A stretch of 64,000 bases of DNA from NCBI GenBank assembly GCA_947577065.1, contig CANPTT010000001.1, positions 62,001 through 126,000 on the forward strand. Direction: 5' to 3'. Under the pieces are notes generated by a model, which was not told where the DNA came from, did no database searches, and worked only from the letters and a program-made list of their open reading frames with translations. This DNA is from an uncultured Pseudoflavonifractor sp. (lineage in GTDB: Bacteria > Bacillota > Clostridia > Oscillospirales > Oscillospiraceae). Within the stretch, counting starts at the first letter, position 1, and every line of letters begins with the position of its first letter. The translations under genes and the position numbers were made by a program. Shown in pieces: positions 33,036 to 40,291 of the stretch.

Positions 33036-33060
33036 AACATACCTCAATTTGAGGCACGTT
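33036..33060. repeat. Palindrome copy B flanking the PTS cargo
   Basis: AACATACCTCAA / TTGAGGCACGTT around a single T. It is the same 25-base sequence as at 26599-26623 except for two positions, which fall at the matching place in each arm. Confidence 0.7.
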
Positions 33061-33099
33061 TCCGGGACCGTTATTCCCGCTTCCGTTCCCAAGATAGCC

Positions 33100-33122
33100 A
33101 AAGCCGCCTCTTTGGCGGCTTT
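33100..33122 (+). terminator. Hairpin, possible terminator
   Basis: AAAGCCGCC / GGCGGCTTT with a five-base loop and a TTTT run on the plus strand. Confidence 0.55.
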
Positions 33123-33150
33123 TCGGGTGTTTTCCCCTTAATCACCAACC

Positions 33151-33246
33151 ACTCCGCCGCCCGGTTCCAGTCAAGGCCCGGCCCGCCCCATCCCACGGGG
33201 GCGGGCCGGTTCACTTTAGCCTTGACGGGAAACGGAGCGGCGGAGT
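33151..33246. repeat. Large nested palindrome near mobC
   Basis: The outer arms (33151-33177 and 33219-33246) run from ACTCCGCCGC...GTCAAGGC to GCCTTGAC...GCGGCGGAGT and match with only a few mismatches. The inner arms CCGGCCCGCCCC (33178-33189) and GGGGCGGGCCGG (33198-33209) are perfect. The whole 96 bases can fold into one long cruciform or RNA hairpin. It may be part of an origin of transfer or replication, or a remnant left by loss of the relaxase region. Confidence 0.6.
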
Positions 33247-33275
33247 ACCCTCCCCCAAGGGGAAAACACGGTCCC

Positions 33276-33584
33276 TCAAAGGCTCTCCTTCACCAGCCAA
33301 ACTGCCTGCCGCACCAACTGAGCCGCCTCCGTGATCTCTTGCTGCACAGCCTCCCCTCTGGCATTGGCTTGATGGGCAAGCTGATTGACATTGTTCCCTA
33401 TGGCGGATAATTCCCGAAGAAGGGCAGCATAGATTTCGGGCGGCTTGGGGCGAAGGCTGACCCCCTGAACCAGATTTCACACAAAGGGGTCTATCCCCAG
33501 TCCGGCAAGGGCCGCCTGTTTCTTCAGGTGTTCATACTCTTCATCGGTCATCCAAACGCTGACGTGTCGCCTGCGGGTTCTCAT
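33276..33584 (-). pseudogene. mobC: mobC-like mobilisation protein, broken by an in-frame TGA
   Basis: The 102-codon frame starts MRTRRRHVSVWMTDEEY, the ribbon-helix-helix N-terminus of MobC-type relaxosome proteins, and ends in the conserved IGNNVNQLAHQANARG region. Codon 36 is TGA (33479-33477), where a family member would read on (GLGIDPFV then NLVQGVSLRP); CGA to TGA would explain it. A ribosome site (AGGAG) precedes the ATG. The protein would be cut to 35 residues, so the mobilisation function is probably lost. Confidence 0.75.
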
Positions 33585-33623
33585 GGTCTGCTCCTCTCTC
33601 CGGTATGGGGTTTCAGGGGCTTT

Positions 33624-33702
33624 GCCCCTGACAAGCGGAATTTGTACTACCAAATTCCATGCTTGCGCGGACTTTGACGGCAAAAATCCCCTTGTCAGGG
33701 GC
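33624..33702. repeat. Inverted repeat upstream of mobC (candidate oriT)
   Basis: GCCCCTGACAAGCGGAATTT at 33624-33643 and AAAATCCCCTTGTCAGGGGC at 33683-33702 match at 18 of 20 positions as inverted arms, with an inner AATTTG/CAAATT pair. Mobilisable elements often carry oriT just upstream of mobC, which is where this lies. No nic site is recognised. Confidence 0.45.
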
Positions 33703-34345
33703 CGGAATCCATACTGCCCTCCAAGCCTTTTCTCCGGGGCAAAACCCATCTATCTATCCGTCTCCTTGTGGTGGCAGATGGATAGATAGATGAATCAGTC
33801 TGAGTGAAATCAGTCTGATTATATTCCATATAACTTGCGTCCGGTTTTCGGAAGTCTTGACTTCCGTTTTTGGGAAGTCTGGACTTCCCCTTTTCAGCAC
33901 TCCTGACTTCTGATTTCCCGCAGCCTTGACTTCCGGGCTGGGCAACTTCAGGGACTGGCTCGCTCTCTGTGGAGGGCGCAGAAACACGATGAGCGGTAAA
34001 TCTCTTGACATAGATTTTTGTGGGGCGGCCCTGCCCCTGCTTGACCCGTTCGATCAGGCCGCACCCTTTCCCCGTATCCAGTTCCGCCAGCAGCTTCACC
34101 GCCTTTTCATGCCCACAGACCAAATCCTCCTGGATCTCCGCCAAGGTGTAGTAGATAAACACCCGTCCTTGACTGTCATACCAGCCATTCCGGGCTGATA
34201 GCCCCATGCGGTCAAGGAGCAGGCCATAGAGCAGCTTGGCGTCAGTGGTCAAATGCCTGAACTCCATACCTGTGATAAGCTGCCTCGGGATTCTGTAAAA
34301 GGAAAACTGGCTGCTTTCCTTGCCGTAATAATAATCAAAGTCCAT
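33695..34345 (-). pseudogene. repA: Replication initiator RepA (RepA_N), shortened at the C-terminus
   Basis: 216 residues starting MDFDYYYGKESSQFSF. SFYRIPRQLITGMEF, TTDAKLLYGLLLDRMGLS and FIYYTLAEIQEDLVCGHEKA are the RepA_N initiator domain found in plasmids and integrative elements of Firmicutes. GGAG lies about 8 bases before the ATG. Related proteins as I recall them are about 250-330 residues with a C-terminal DnaB/DnaD-like part. Here the frame departs from the usual sequence near a 13-bp palindrome and soon ends, so the protein is probably truncated. Its reading frame is continuous with the feoB N-terminal half. Confidence 0.7.
33747..33792. repeat. Inverted repeat at the 3' end of repA
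   Basis: Perfect 13-bp arms CATCTATCTATCC / GGATAGATAGATG around a 20-base centre, located where the RepA sequence loses its family resemblance. Confidence 0.55.
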
Positions 34346-34421
34346 TTTTTCATCTCCAAGTAAGGCTTGAATTGTCGGGGTCGACCAGGCTTGTCCATTC
34401 CAAAATTGATTTCTCTTTTTT

Positions 34422-34434
34422 CCCATACACATGG
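34422..34434. repeat. Attachment-site direct repeat, repA end
   Basis: CCCATACACATGG, identical to 24695-24707 and in the same orientation. Confidence 0.88.
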
Positions 34435-35725
34435 TAAGAGCCTGTTTTCCACAGGCGTTGCACGCCTTAAAAGGTTTATCCAGGTTATAGGCGATTCGGG
34501 GCAGATATCCGGCATCCTCCAACAACGTAAACAGGGGAAAGAAGATTGCCATCGGGGGCAGCATCACACTGACTACCCAGGCCAGGACCCGATAGACCCC
34601 CAGCACCAAAGCTCCATGGAGCCAGTTGGGGGCGCGGAGGTAAGTAAACAGCTCAGTAAGCCGGTCCTGAAGCCAGAAAAGAGCCTGTGACAACAGCTGT
34701 GAGGGATAATTCGCCCCCACGATGGTAAGCCAAAAAACCAGCGCTACCAGCGCTACCATAACCGGGTATCCTGTCCGCCTGCTGGTGAGGATGCGGTCCA
34801 GCCGCCTGTCAACGGAGCTGTAGCTGCCCTCCTGCTCCACCACCCCCCGGCAAAGTCGCTCCGCCGCGGTCACCAGCGCAGATACCAGAAAATCCTGAAA
34901 GCGTTCCCCTCCAAAGCCCCACTGAGTCAGAACCTCCCGCTGGATCCGTGCCGCCTCCATCAAGTATTCGTTCTCCGCCAGACTTGCTCCCAGATAAGCT
35001 TCCGCCTCCCGAAGCAGATCCTCATTTCCCTCCAGTAGCTTGATGGCCAGCCAGCGCGGGTTCAGTCTTTGATCCCACCCCTCCGGAAACAGAGGCACAA
35101 GAGCGTCGATGGCCTGCTCTATCCGCCGAGGATATCGGACCGTGAACGGGGCAGACGCCTGTCGTTCCATCGTCTCCTCCAGGGCGGAGAGGAACGCATC
35201 CAGGGTCCGCCTTTTCCGGGCTACCGTCCCCACCACCGGGACCCCCAGCCGTTCGGAAAGCAGCTTCAGATCAATACGGATCCCCTTTCGCTTTGCCTCG
35301 TCCATTAAATTGACGCAGACCACCACCTTGGGGCAAAGCTCCATCGTCTGTAGGACCAGATTTAGATTTCGCTCCAGACAGGTGGCGTCGCAAACCACCG
35401 CCACCGCGTCAGGCTCTCCAAAACAGATAAAGTTTCGGGCTACCTCCTCCTCGGCAGAGTGGGCCATAAGGGAATACGTTCCCGGCAGATCTACCAACAC
35501 ATAGCCCTGCCCCCCCTTTTGACAGCGCCCCTGCGCGTTGGTCACTGTCTTTCCCGGCCAATTTCCTGTATGCTGGTTTAAGCCGGTCAAAGCGTTGAAT
35601 AGAGTGGACTTTCCTACATTAGGATTCCCCGCCAACGCGATGACCCGGTCAGAGGGCTCCTCTCTGCGTATCACCAATGCACTGTCCACCGCTCCCAAAC
35701 CGGTGGAGCTATGGGTGAGCCCCAC
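34422..35725 (-). pseudogene. feoB: Ferrous iron transporter FeoB, N-terminal part separated by integrative element
   Basis: About 434 residues: a GTPase domain with G1 GNPNVGKS (residues 33-40), G3 DLPGTYSL and G4 NLMDEAKR, the GDI helices, then the first membrane and Gate segment ending AGYLPRIAYNLDKPFKACNA and ALTMCMG. The reading frame runs past the junction into element DNA. The rest of FeoB is at 23857-24707. The start is the GTG at 35725, just after the feoA stop. Without the C-terminal half ferrous iron import by this protein is not expected. Confidence 0.9.
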
Positions 35726-35729
35726 GCCC

Positions 35730-35966
35730 TTACACCGACCTTAAGAGCACGTCCCGGCCATCCTGATCCCGGATGGCAATGACGGCTCCCCGGATGAGAA
35801 AGGCGGCAGGATCTCCGCCGGGACTGCGACCCAGGCACTCTACCCCTGTATCCTCAATAAGTCCAATATCTAAAAGTCTTCGACGCATAGCGCCGGTGGA
35901 ATGTAACGCCCGCACGACTCCCCGTTGGCCGGGATGCAGGTCGCTGAGGCAGACTGTCTGTTCCAT
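35730..35966 (-). CDS. feoA: FeoA, small SH3-like partner of FeoB
   Basis: A 78-residue FeoA domain protein (LSDLHPGQRGVVRAL, RRRLLDIGLIEDTGVECLGRSPGGDPAAFLIRG). The ATG at 35966 after AAAGGGTG gives the normal length; an open frame upstream overlaps nothing useful. FeoA supports FeoB GTPase and Fe(II) import at the membrane. It remains intact while its partner is split, so the operon now probably yields FeoA plus a truncated FeoB. Confidence 0.9.
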   Translation of the reverse strand: MEQTVCLSDLHPGQRGVVRALHSTGAMRRRLLDIGLIEDTGVECLGRSPGGDPAAFLIRGAVIAIRDQDGRDVLLRSV

Positions 35967-36059
35967 ATGAAAAACACCCTTTTCGGTCAAAGTTAAGATC
36001 GACTGGGCCCATGCCCGGTCATTCCATCTTATGAAAAGCCGGTCCGTCCGGTGAGAGGA

Positions 36060-36089
36060 TTGACGGCAGGTGGGAAAACGTGGTACAAT
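36060..36089 (+). promoter_or_regulatory. Promoter of tRNA-Leu(TAG)
   Basis: TTGACG at 36060-36065, 18 bases, TACAAT at 36084-36089, 12 bases before the tRNA. Confidence 0.65.
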
Positions 36090-36101
36090 GTTCATGTATC
36101 T

Positions 36102-36186
36102 GCGGGTATGATGAAATTGGTAGACATGCGAGATTTAGGTTCTCGTGCTTCACGGCGTGCAGGTTCGAGTCCTGTTACCCGCACCA
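36102..36186 (+). tRNA. tRNA-Leu(TAG)
   Basis: A class II tRNA: acceptor GCGGGTA / TACCCGC, anticodon stem CGAGA/TCTCG with loop TTTAGGT giving anticodon TAG, a variable arm, T-loop AGGTTCGAGTCCT, and an encoded CCA. It decodes CUA and related leucine codons. Confidence 0.95.
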
Positions 36187-36187
36187 C

Positions 36188-36225
36188 GTCGGAGCAAGCT
36201 GCATATCGCTTGCTCCGACTTTTTT
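36188..36225 (+). terminator. Terminator of tRNA-Leu(TAG)
   Basis: GTCGGAGCAAGC pairs with GCTTGCTCCGAC, followed by six Ts. Confidence 0.88.
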
Positions 36226-36642
36226 CAAAAGTCAGAGCGCGCTCATTGCGCTGCTCCTCCTTTCCAAATCGAACCCGCTTCGCTGGGCTTCGATTTGGTT
36301 TTGGGCGTAATCTCGAAAGAAAATCGATTTTACCCACTTATTGCATAATGAATGAGTCCCGCTTTTCGAAAAATAGTTTGAAAAGCGGGACTTGTCATAT
36401 GCGGAAAGCCTTATAACATGGGACTTTCTGTTTTTCGGTCTTCTATTATGACTGACTTTTCCTCTTACATCTATTCCCTCATGCCGGATAGAACTGCGGA
36501 AATCCGGGATCTTCCGGCAACGTCCTGTTGCTTTTCCTCTCTCATTCAAGTATAATTAACATCATCTTCAGACGCCGATCCAGTCGAAGCGGCTCGGTGT
36601 CAAAGGGATCTTTGCGACCATTACTATAGAGAGGTGGAAAAA
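36226..36642. other. Non-coding gap with two strong hairpins
   Basis: No credible gene. CCAAATCGAA/TTCGATTTGG at 36264-36298 is followed by TTTT, and AGTCCCGCTTTTC/GAAAAGCGGGACT at 36355-36392 is a 13-bp stem. They look like a tRNA-adjacent dispersed repeat or integration scar. The SLH gene ribosome site lies at the end. Confidence 0.5.
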
Positions 36643-38022
36643 ATGAAACGGTTGGCCGCTTTGACTTTGAGTCTGACTTTGCTGCTGGGTCTTGCGATCC
36701 CTGCCAGCGGTGAGGAAGGAACCGTCCCCCCCAACGACTCGGACTATGAGGAGGAGACCGTCCTCCCTGACGCGGAGGAAAAGGAAGAGATCCATTCCTT
36801 CCCCGATATCGAGGGCCATTGGGCACAGGACATCATTGAGAAATGGCACAGCTTTGGGGTCATCGCCGGCGATACGGCCACCGGGACCTTCCGCCCCGAT
36901 GATTTTCTCTCCCGGGCGGAATTTGCCACCCTCCTGAACCGGATCATGGGCTATCCCCTGGTGGAGATCAAGCACTTCAGTGATGTGCCTGCCGATACCT
37001 GGTACGCCGAGACCATGTCCCGGCTCAACTCCGCCGGCATCATCCAGGGGGACGGCAACAATATGGTCCGCCCCAAGGATCCGGTGACCCGCCAAGAGGC
37101 GGCGGTGATCCTCTGCCGGGCCCTGGGCATTCAGGAGCAGACCGCCAACATCAGCTTTCAGGATGCGGAGGAGATCGCCCCCTGGGCCGAGGGGGCCGTG
37201 GGCGCTCTCTACAACATAGGGGCCGTCCATGGCTGGGAGGGATATTTTGATCCCCAGGATCCCATCTCCCGGTGTCAGGCGGTGACACTGCTGAACAATC
37301 TGATCGGCGCCGTCATGACCATTCCGGGGACCTGGGACCAGGACGTGACCGGGGACCTGTATATCTGCGCCAAGCGGGCCCAACTGGAGAACATGACGGT
37401 CACCGGCAATCTTATTCTCACCCCCGGAGTGGCCACCGGCGATGTGAGCCTCTCCGGAGTGAAGGTGGAGGGCGACCTCATCATCCGGGGCGGCGGGGAA
37501 AAGTCTATCCACATCCGATCCGAGTGTGAATTGGAGGGGGAAGTCATCCTTGCCAAGATCTCCGAAGGGACCCTTCGGCTGGTAAATGAAAGTGAAACCG
37601 CCATTCCCTCCGTTCGCGTCAGCGACGGAAACCCCACCGTCATCCTGGAGGGGAACATGGACTCTGTATCCGTGGCCTGCGGCGTCCCCGTGATCCTCCG
37701 CAACGGCAGTGTGGGGGCCCTCTCGGTCTCCGCCCCCAAGGCGGACCTCACCGTAGAGAAAGACTGCTCCGTCTCTACCCTGAGTATCGAGACGAACGCC
37801 AAGGATGCCGGGCTCTCCTTGGCCGGCACAGTCAATACCCTCACCTCCCACGCCGCCGCCACGGTGACCAACTCCGGCAAGATCGACGCCGCCCACGCCG
37901 CCGCCAGCGGCCTTGTGCTGGCGGGGACGCTCCCGGAAAAAATCACTATGCTCTCCGGTATCCTCCGCCCCAAGAATGGCAACGGAAAGACCATCACCAA
38001 CATTACGGTGGTGGATAAATAG
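36643..38022 (+). CDS. Exported protein with S-layer homology (SLH) domains
   Basis: A 459-residue secreted protein. A signal peptide (MKRLAALTLSLTLLLGLAIPASG) is followed by an acidic linker and three SLH repeats at roughly residues 45-100, 105-160 and 165-215 (FPDIEGHWAQDIIEKW, FSDVPADTWYAETMSRL, DAEEIAPWAEGAVGAL). The C-terminal half is a run of beta-rich repeats (GDLIIRGGGEKSIHI, GTLRLVNESETAIPSV). SLH domains bind pyruvylated cell-wall polymers, so the protein should sit on the cell surface. The ATG at 36643 follows GAGAGGTGG. The role is unknown. Confidence 0.88.
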   Translation: MKRLAALTLSLTLLLGLAIPASGEEGTVPPNDSDYEEETVLPDAEEKEEIHSFPDIEGHWAQDIIEKWHSFGVIAGDTATGTFRPDDFLSRAEFATLLNRIMGYPLVEIKHFSDVPADTWYAETMSRLNSAGIIQGDGNNMVRPKDPVTRQEAAVILCRALGIQEQTANISFQDAEEIAPWAEGAVGALYNIGAVHGWEGYFDPQDPISRCQAVTLLNNLIGAVMTIPGTWDQDVTGDLYICAKRAQLENMTVTGNLILTPGVATGDVSLSGVKVEGDLIIRGGGEKSIHIRSECELEGEVILAKISEGTLRLVNESETAIPSVRVSDGNPTVILEGNMDSVSVACGVPVILRNGSVGALSVSAPKADLTVEKDCSVSTLSIETNAKDAGLSLAGTVNTLTSHAAATVTNSGKIDAAHAAASGLVLAGTLPEKITMLSGILRPKNGNGKTITNITVVDK

Positions 38023-38038
38023 GAGCGTGGTATCAGAT

Positions 38039-38539
38039 ATGCATAACGATTTGACAAAAAAGGACATTGAGCTTATGGAACAGGAGCTGACCCACCGGCT
38101 CACTGTTCTGCGTCCCAAGCTGCTGGAGGAGGTCAAGACCGCCCGGGCGTTCGGGGACCTGTCTGAAAACTTTGAATATAAAGCAGCAAAGCAGGAAAAA
38201 AACCGAAACGAGAGCCGCATTCGTTATCTGCAAAATATGATCCGTACCGCCCATATCGTGGAGGAGGCTCCCAAGGGGGATGGCGCCGCCCTTTACGACA
38301 AGATCACCGTCACCATGGCAGACGGCAAAAAGGCCACCTATCAGGTAGTGACCACCATGCGCACCGACCCCCTTCACGGCCTTATCAGCATGGAGTCCCC
38401 TGTGGGCAAGGCCCTGCTGGGCCGAAAAGCGGGAGACAAGGTCCATGTTCAGATCGACGAGAAATTTGGCTACGATCTGACCATTGACGCCGTTGAAAAG
38501 GGCCAGGATGACAGCGTGATCCCACTGAACCGCTACTGA
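38039..38539 (+). CDS. greA: GreA/GreB-type transcription elongation factor
   Basis: A 166-residue protein with an N-terminal coiled coil (LTKKDIELMEQELTHRL, ARAFGDLSENFEYKAAKQEK with the conserved acidic DLSEN tip) and a C-terminal FKBP-like domain (SPVGKALLGRKAGDKV). It helps stalled RNA polymerase by stimulating transcript cleavage. It follows the SLH gene by 16 bases; AGGAG lies 13 bases before the ATG, which is rather far. A paralog elsewhere in the genome may be the main GreA. Confidence 0.9.
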   Translation: MHNDLTKKDIELMEQELTHRLTVLRPKLLEEVKTARAFGDLSENFEYKAAKQEKNRNESRIRYLQNMIRTAHIVEEAPKGDGAALYDKITVTMADGKKATYQVVTTMRTDPLHGLISMESPVGKALLGRKAGDKVHVQIDEKFGYDLTIDAVEKGQDDSVIPLNRY

Positions 38540-38541
38540 TG

Positions 38542-38577
38542 AAAAGGAAGGGCCGGGAACTCCCGGCCCTTCCTTTT
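38542..38577. terminator. Bidirectional terminator after greA-like gene
   Basis: AAAAGGAAGGGCCGGGA pairs with TCCCGGCCCTTCCTTTT around AC; it separates convergent genes. Confidence 0.85.
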
Positions 38578-38583
38578 GCTCTT

Positions 38584-39585
38584 TCAGGGCATCCCACAGC
38601 CCACTCCCACGGTGATATCCTCATGGGGGGAGAGGATAGAGGCCACGATTTTAATGAGCTCCTCCAGCTCCATCCGCTGGGCCTCCACCTCATACTCCAC
38701 CCCGTCCAGGGTGAAGGTGGCCACATAGATGTCATAATACCCGGCGGGCATATTGTAAAGGCCGCTGGGATCCCGCTGGGTGGGGTCAAAGGGCCCGTAG
38801 GGCAGGCTGGCGTGGGTGAGGGTCACCTCGGTCCGATCGAACTGGGTCACCCGCTCCTCATCCACGGGAAGCAGGGCACAGTGGAGGATCCCCAGCTTGG
38901 AGGCCCGCACCGTAAACCCCTTGGGAATGACGATGTCATCCTCCGATTTCGGACTACCGTCCTCGTAGAAATCCACCCAGAAGCCCCGGCCCGCCTGGTC
39001 CTCGATGAGTTCCCCGGAGGCTTTGTCCCGGTAGACGGTGAGCCCTACCCCCTGGCCGCCCCCGGTAAGCCCCTCCGGGATATAGGCGGGGGCCAGCTCC
39101 CAGCCGAAGTATTCCCGCACTTGGTCCATATCCCAATGCTCCACCTCATAGAGGGCGGGGTCCATGTAGAGCCGGGTAGCGTCGGCGCTCAACCCCTCCG
39201 ACTCGTTCACCGCCACAAACCGCCAGTTGATGGTGTCCTGCCGCCCGGCAGGGCTCTGGAGGGGGTCCGCCTGAGCGGGGGCCTGGGAGACCTCCGCCGG
39301 GGTCTGAGTGGCCGTCGGCTCCCGGCTCACCGGGGGAACCGCCGCTCCGGGCCCATCCGGCCCGGGAGCCACAGGGTTCGGCCCCAACCGGAACACCCCC
39401 AGCAGGGCTAGGCACAGGCAAGCTGCGGCAGCGAAGCAGTGGAAGTAGGGTCTGGCACCCCTCCATTTGTTTACATAATTTTTAAATGAAGGGCAAATAT
39501 ATCCATTTTTCACATATATTTCCGCCTCTTGGATATATCTTTGATTTACATAATTTATACCATATAACAGATGTTTTCCGCTCAT
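38584..39585 (-). CDS. Single-pass membrane protein, probable anti-sigma-type partner of the ECF sigma factor
   Basis: A 333-residue protein. A basic, Tyr/Asn-rich cytoplasmic start (MSGKHLLYGINYVNQRY) of about 50 residues, one membrane segment (CFAAAACLCLALLGVF), a Pro/Thr-rich linker and a large outer domain with no known catalytic motif. AAAGGAGGG precedes the ATG at 39585, which overlaps the sigma-factor stop (ATGA). The order sigma then membrane protein is the usual arrangement of an ECF sigma factor and its anti-sigma factor, but the N-terminal region is not one I can assign to a named anti-sigma domain. Confidence 0.65.
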   Translation of the reverse strand: MSGKHLLYGINYVNQRYIQEAEIYVKNGYICPSFKNYVNKWRGARPYFHCFAAAACLCLALLGVFRLGPNPVAPGPDGPGAAVPPVSREPTATQTPAEVSQAPAQADPLQSPAGRQDTINWRFVAVNESEGLSADATRLYMDPALYEVEHWDMDQVREYFGWELAPAYIPEGLTGGGQGVGLTVYRDKASGELIEDQAGRGFWVDFYEDGSPKSEDDIVIPKGFTVRASKLGILHCALLPVDEERVTQFDRTEVTLTHASLPYGPFDPTQRDPSGLYNMPAGYYDIYVATFTLDGVEYEVEAQRMELEELIKIVASILSPHEDITVGVGCGMP

Positions 39586-40151
39586 ACAAAAATACCCTCC
39601 TTTTCCAGATGATCCTTCAATTTCCTCCGCAGTCGAAACAGAGTGGTCTTCGCCCTGCTCTCCCCCACGCCGCACCGGGCGGCGACCTCTCGGATGGGAT
39701 CCCCATACCAGTACCGCCGCAGGAACATCACACGCTTCTCCCGGTCCAGCCCCGCCAAAAAGTCGTCCAGAACCTCCCCGATCTCCCGCCCTTCCCGCTC
39801 CCGCTCGAAAGCCGGATCCGGAAGACATTGGGAAAGCTCCTCTGTCAACTCTACCACCACCGCCGACCGTTTTCCCGCGGTGAGCCAATCCACCTTCTCC
39901 AGGGCGGCATACCGGCACAGCTTGGCCAGATAGGCAAACAGATGCTCCGGACGGTTGGGCGGGATGGTGTTCCAAGCTCTGAGCCAGGCGTCGCTTACCG
40001 CCTCCTCGGCGTCCTCCCGGCTTCGAAGGAACCGCCCCGCCAGTTTCAGGAGCCGGGAACCGTACTTTTTTTCCAGTTCCTCCAGCGCCGTGTCGTCCCG
40101 AAAAAATAATTTTTCTACGATCTCCCGATCCTCCAACTCCTCACCTCCCAT
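39582..40151 (-). CDS. ECF-type RNA polymerase sigma factor (sigma-70 family)
   Basis: About 189 residues with region 2 (YGSRLLKLAGRFLRSREDAEEAVSDAWLRAWNTIPP) and region 4 (LDREKRVMFLRRYWYGDPIREVAARCGVGESRAKTTLFRLRRKL). The start is uncertain: ATG 40151 was chosen, GTG 40172 and TTG 40136 are alternatives. An ECF-like promoter upstream would place the transcript start near 40170, arguing against the longest form. It is coupled to the membrane partner gene. The signal it answers is unknown. Confidence 0.85.
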   Translation of the reverse strand: MGGEELEDREIVEKLFFRDDTALEELEKKYGSRLLKLAGRFLRSREDAEEAVSDAWLRAWNTIPPNRPEHLFAYLAKLCRYAALEKVDWLTAGKRSAVVVELTEELSQCLPDPAFEREREGREIGEVLDDFLAGLDREKRVMFLRRYWYGDPIREVAARCGVGESRAKTTLFRLRRKLKDHLEKEGIFV

Positions 40152-40175
40152 TTCGCCAGAAAACCCCTCCACCCT

Positions 40176-40206
40176 GATAGTGGGAAATTCTCCTGAATTG
40201 GTTACA
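40176..40206 (-). promoter_or_regulatory. Possible autoregulated ECF promoter
   Basis: Minus strand TGTAACC (40206-40200), the usual AAC-containing ECF -35 form, and CACTATC about 16 bases downstream. ECF genes are often self-activated, which fits the location just upstream of the sigma gene. Confidence 0.3.
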
Positions 40207-40291
40207 GCTATAGACGAAAAAATTTTCCCCCCGTTCCCTTTTTTCCCTCTATATGGTATACTGATAAAAAACTTTGGAAAGGAGCCTTTCT

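Larger units (their letters stand above)
32899..33275. other. Gap between gntR and mobC remnant
   Basis: No gene is visible. The stretch holds the gntR terminator, palindrome copy B (33036-33060), a second terminator-like hairpin (33100-33122) and a large nested palindrome (33151-33246). A relaxase gene would be expected beyond mobC in a working mobilisation module, but none is seen. Confidence 0.6.
24695..34434. mobile_element. Integrative element inserted in feoB, with serine recombinase and PTS operon cargo
   Basis: About 9.73 kb between 13-bp direct repeats inside the conserved MCMGFGCNA coding stretch of feoB. In order: large serine recombinase, a small open frame, a palindrome, the PTS operon with its GntR regulator, a second copy of the palindrome, a nested-palindrome region, broken mobC, an inverted repeat and a shortened repA. 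The gene set suggests a formerly mobilisable element (recombinase, repA, mobC) that lost its relaxase and carries a sugar-uptake operon. Excision could still work, since the recombinase looks complete and both repeats are intact. Whether it moves or excises is not known. Confidence 0.88.

Noticed and set aside
36092..36337. Minus-strand frame with VTGLEPARREAREPKSRM
   Set aside because: Another false translation, of the strand opposite tRNA-Leu(TAG).
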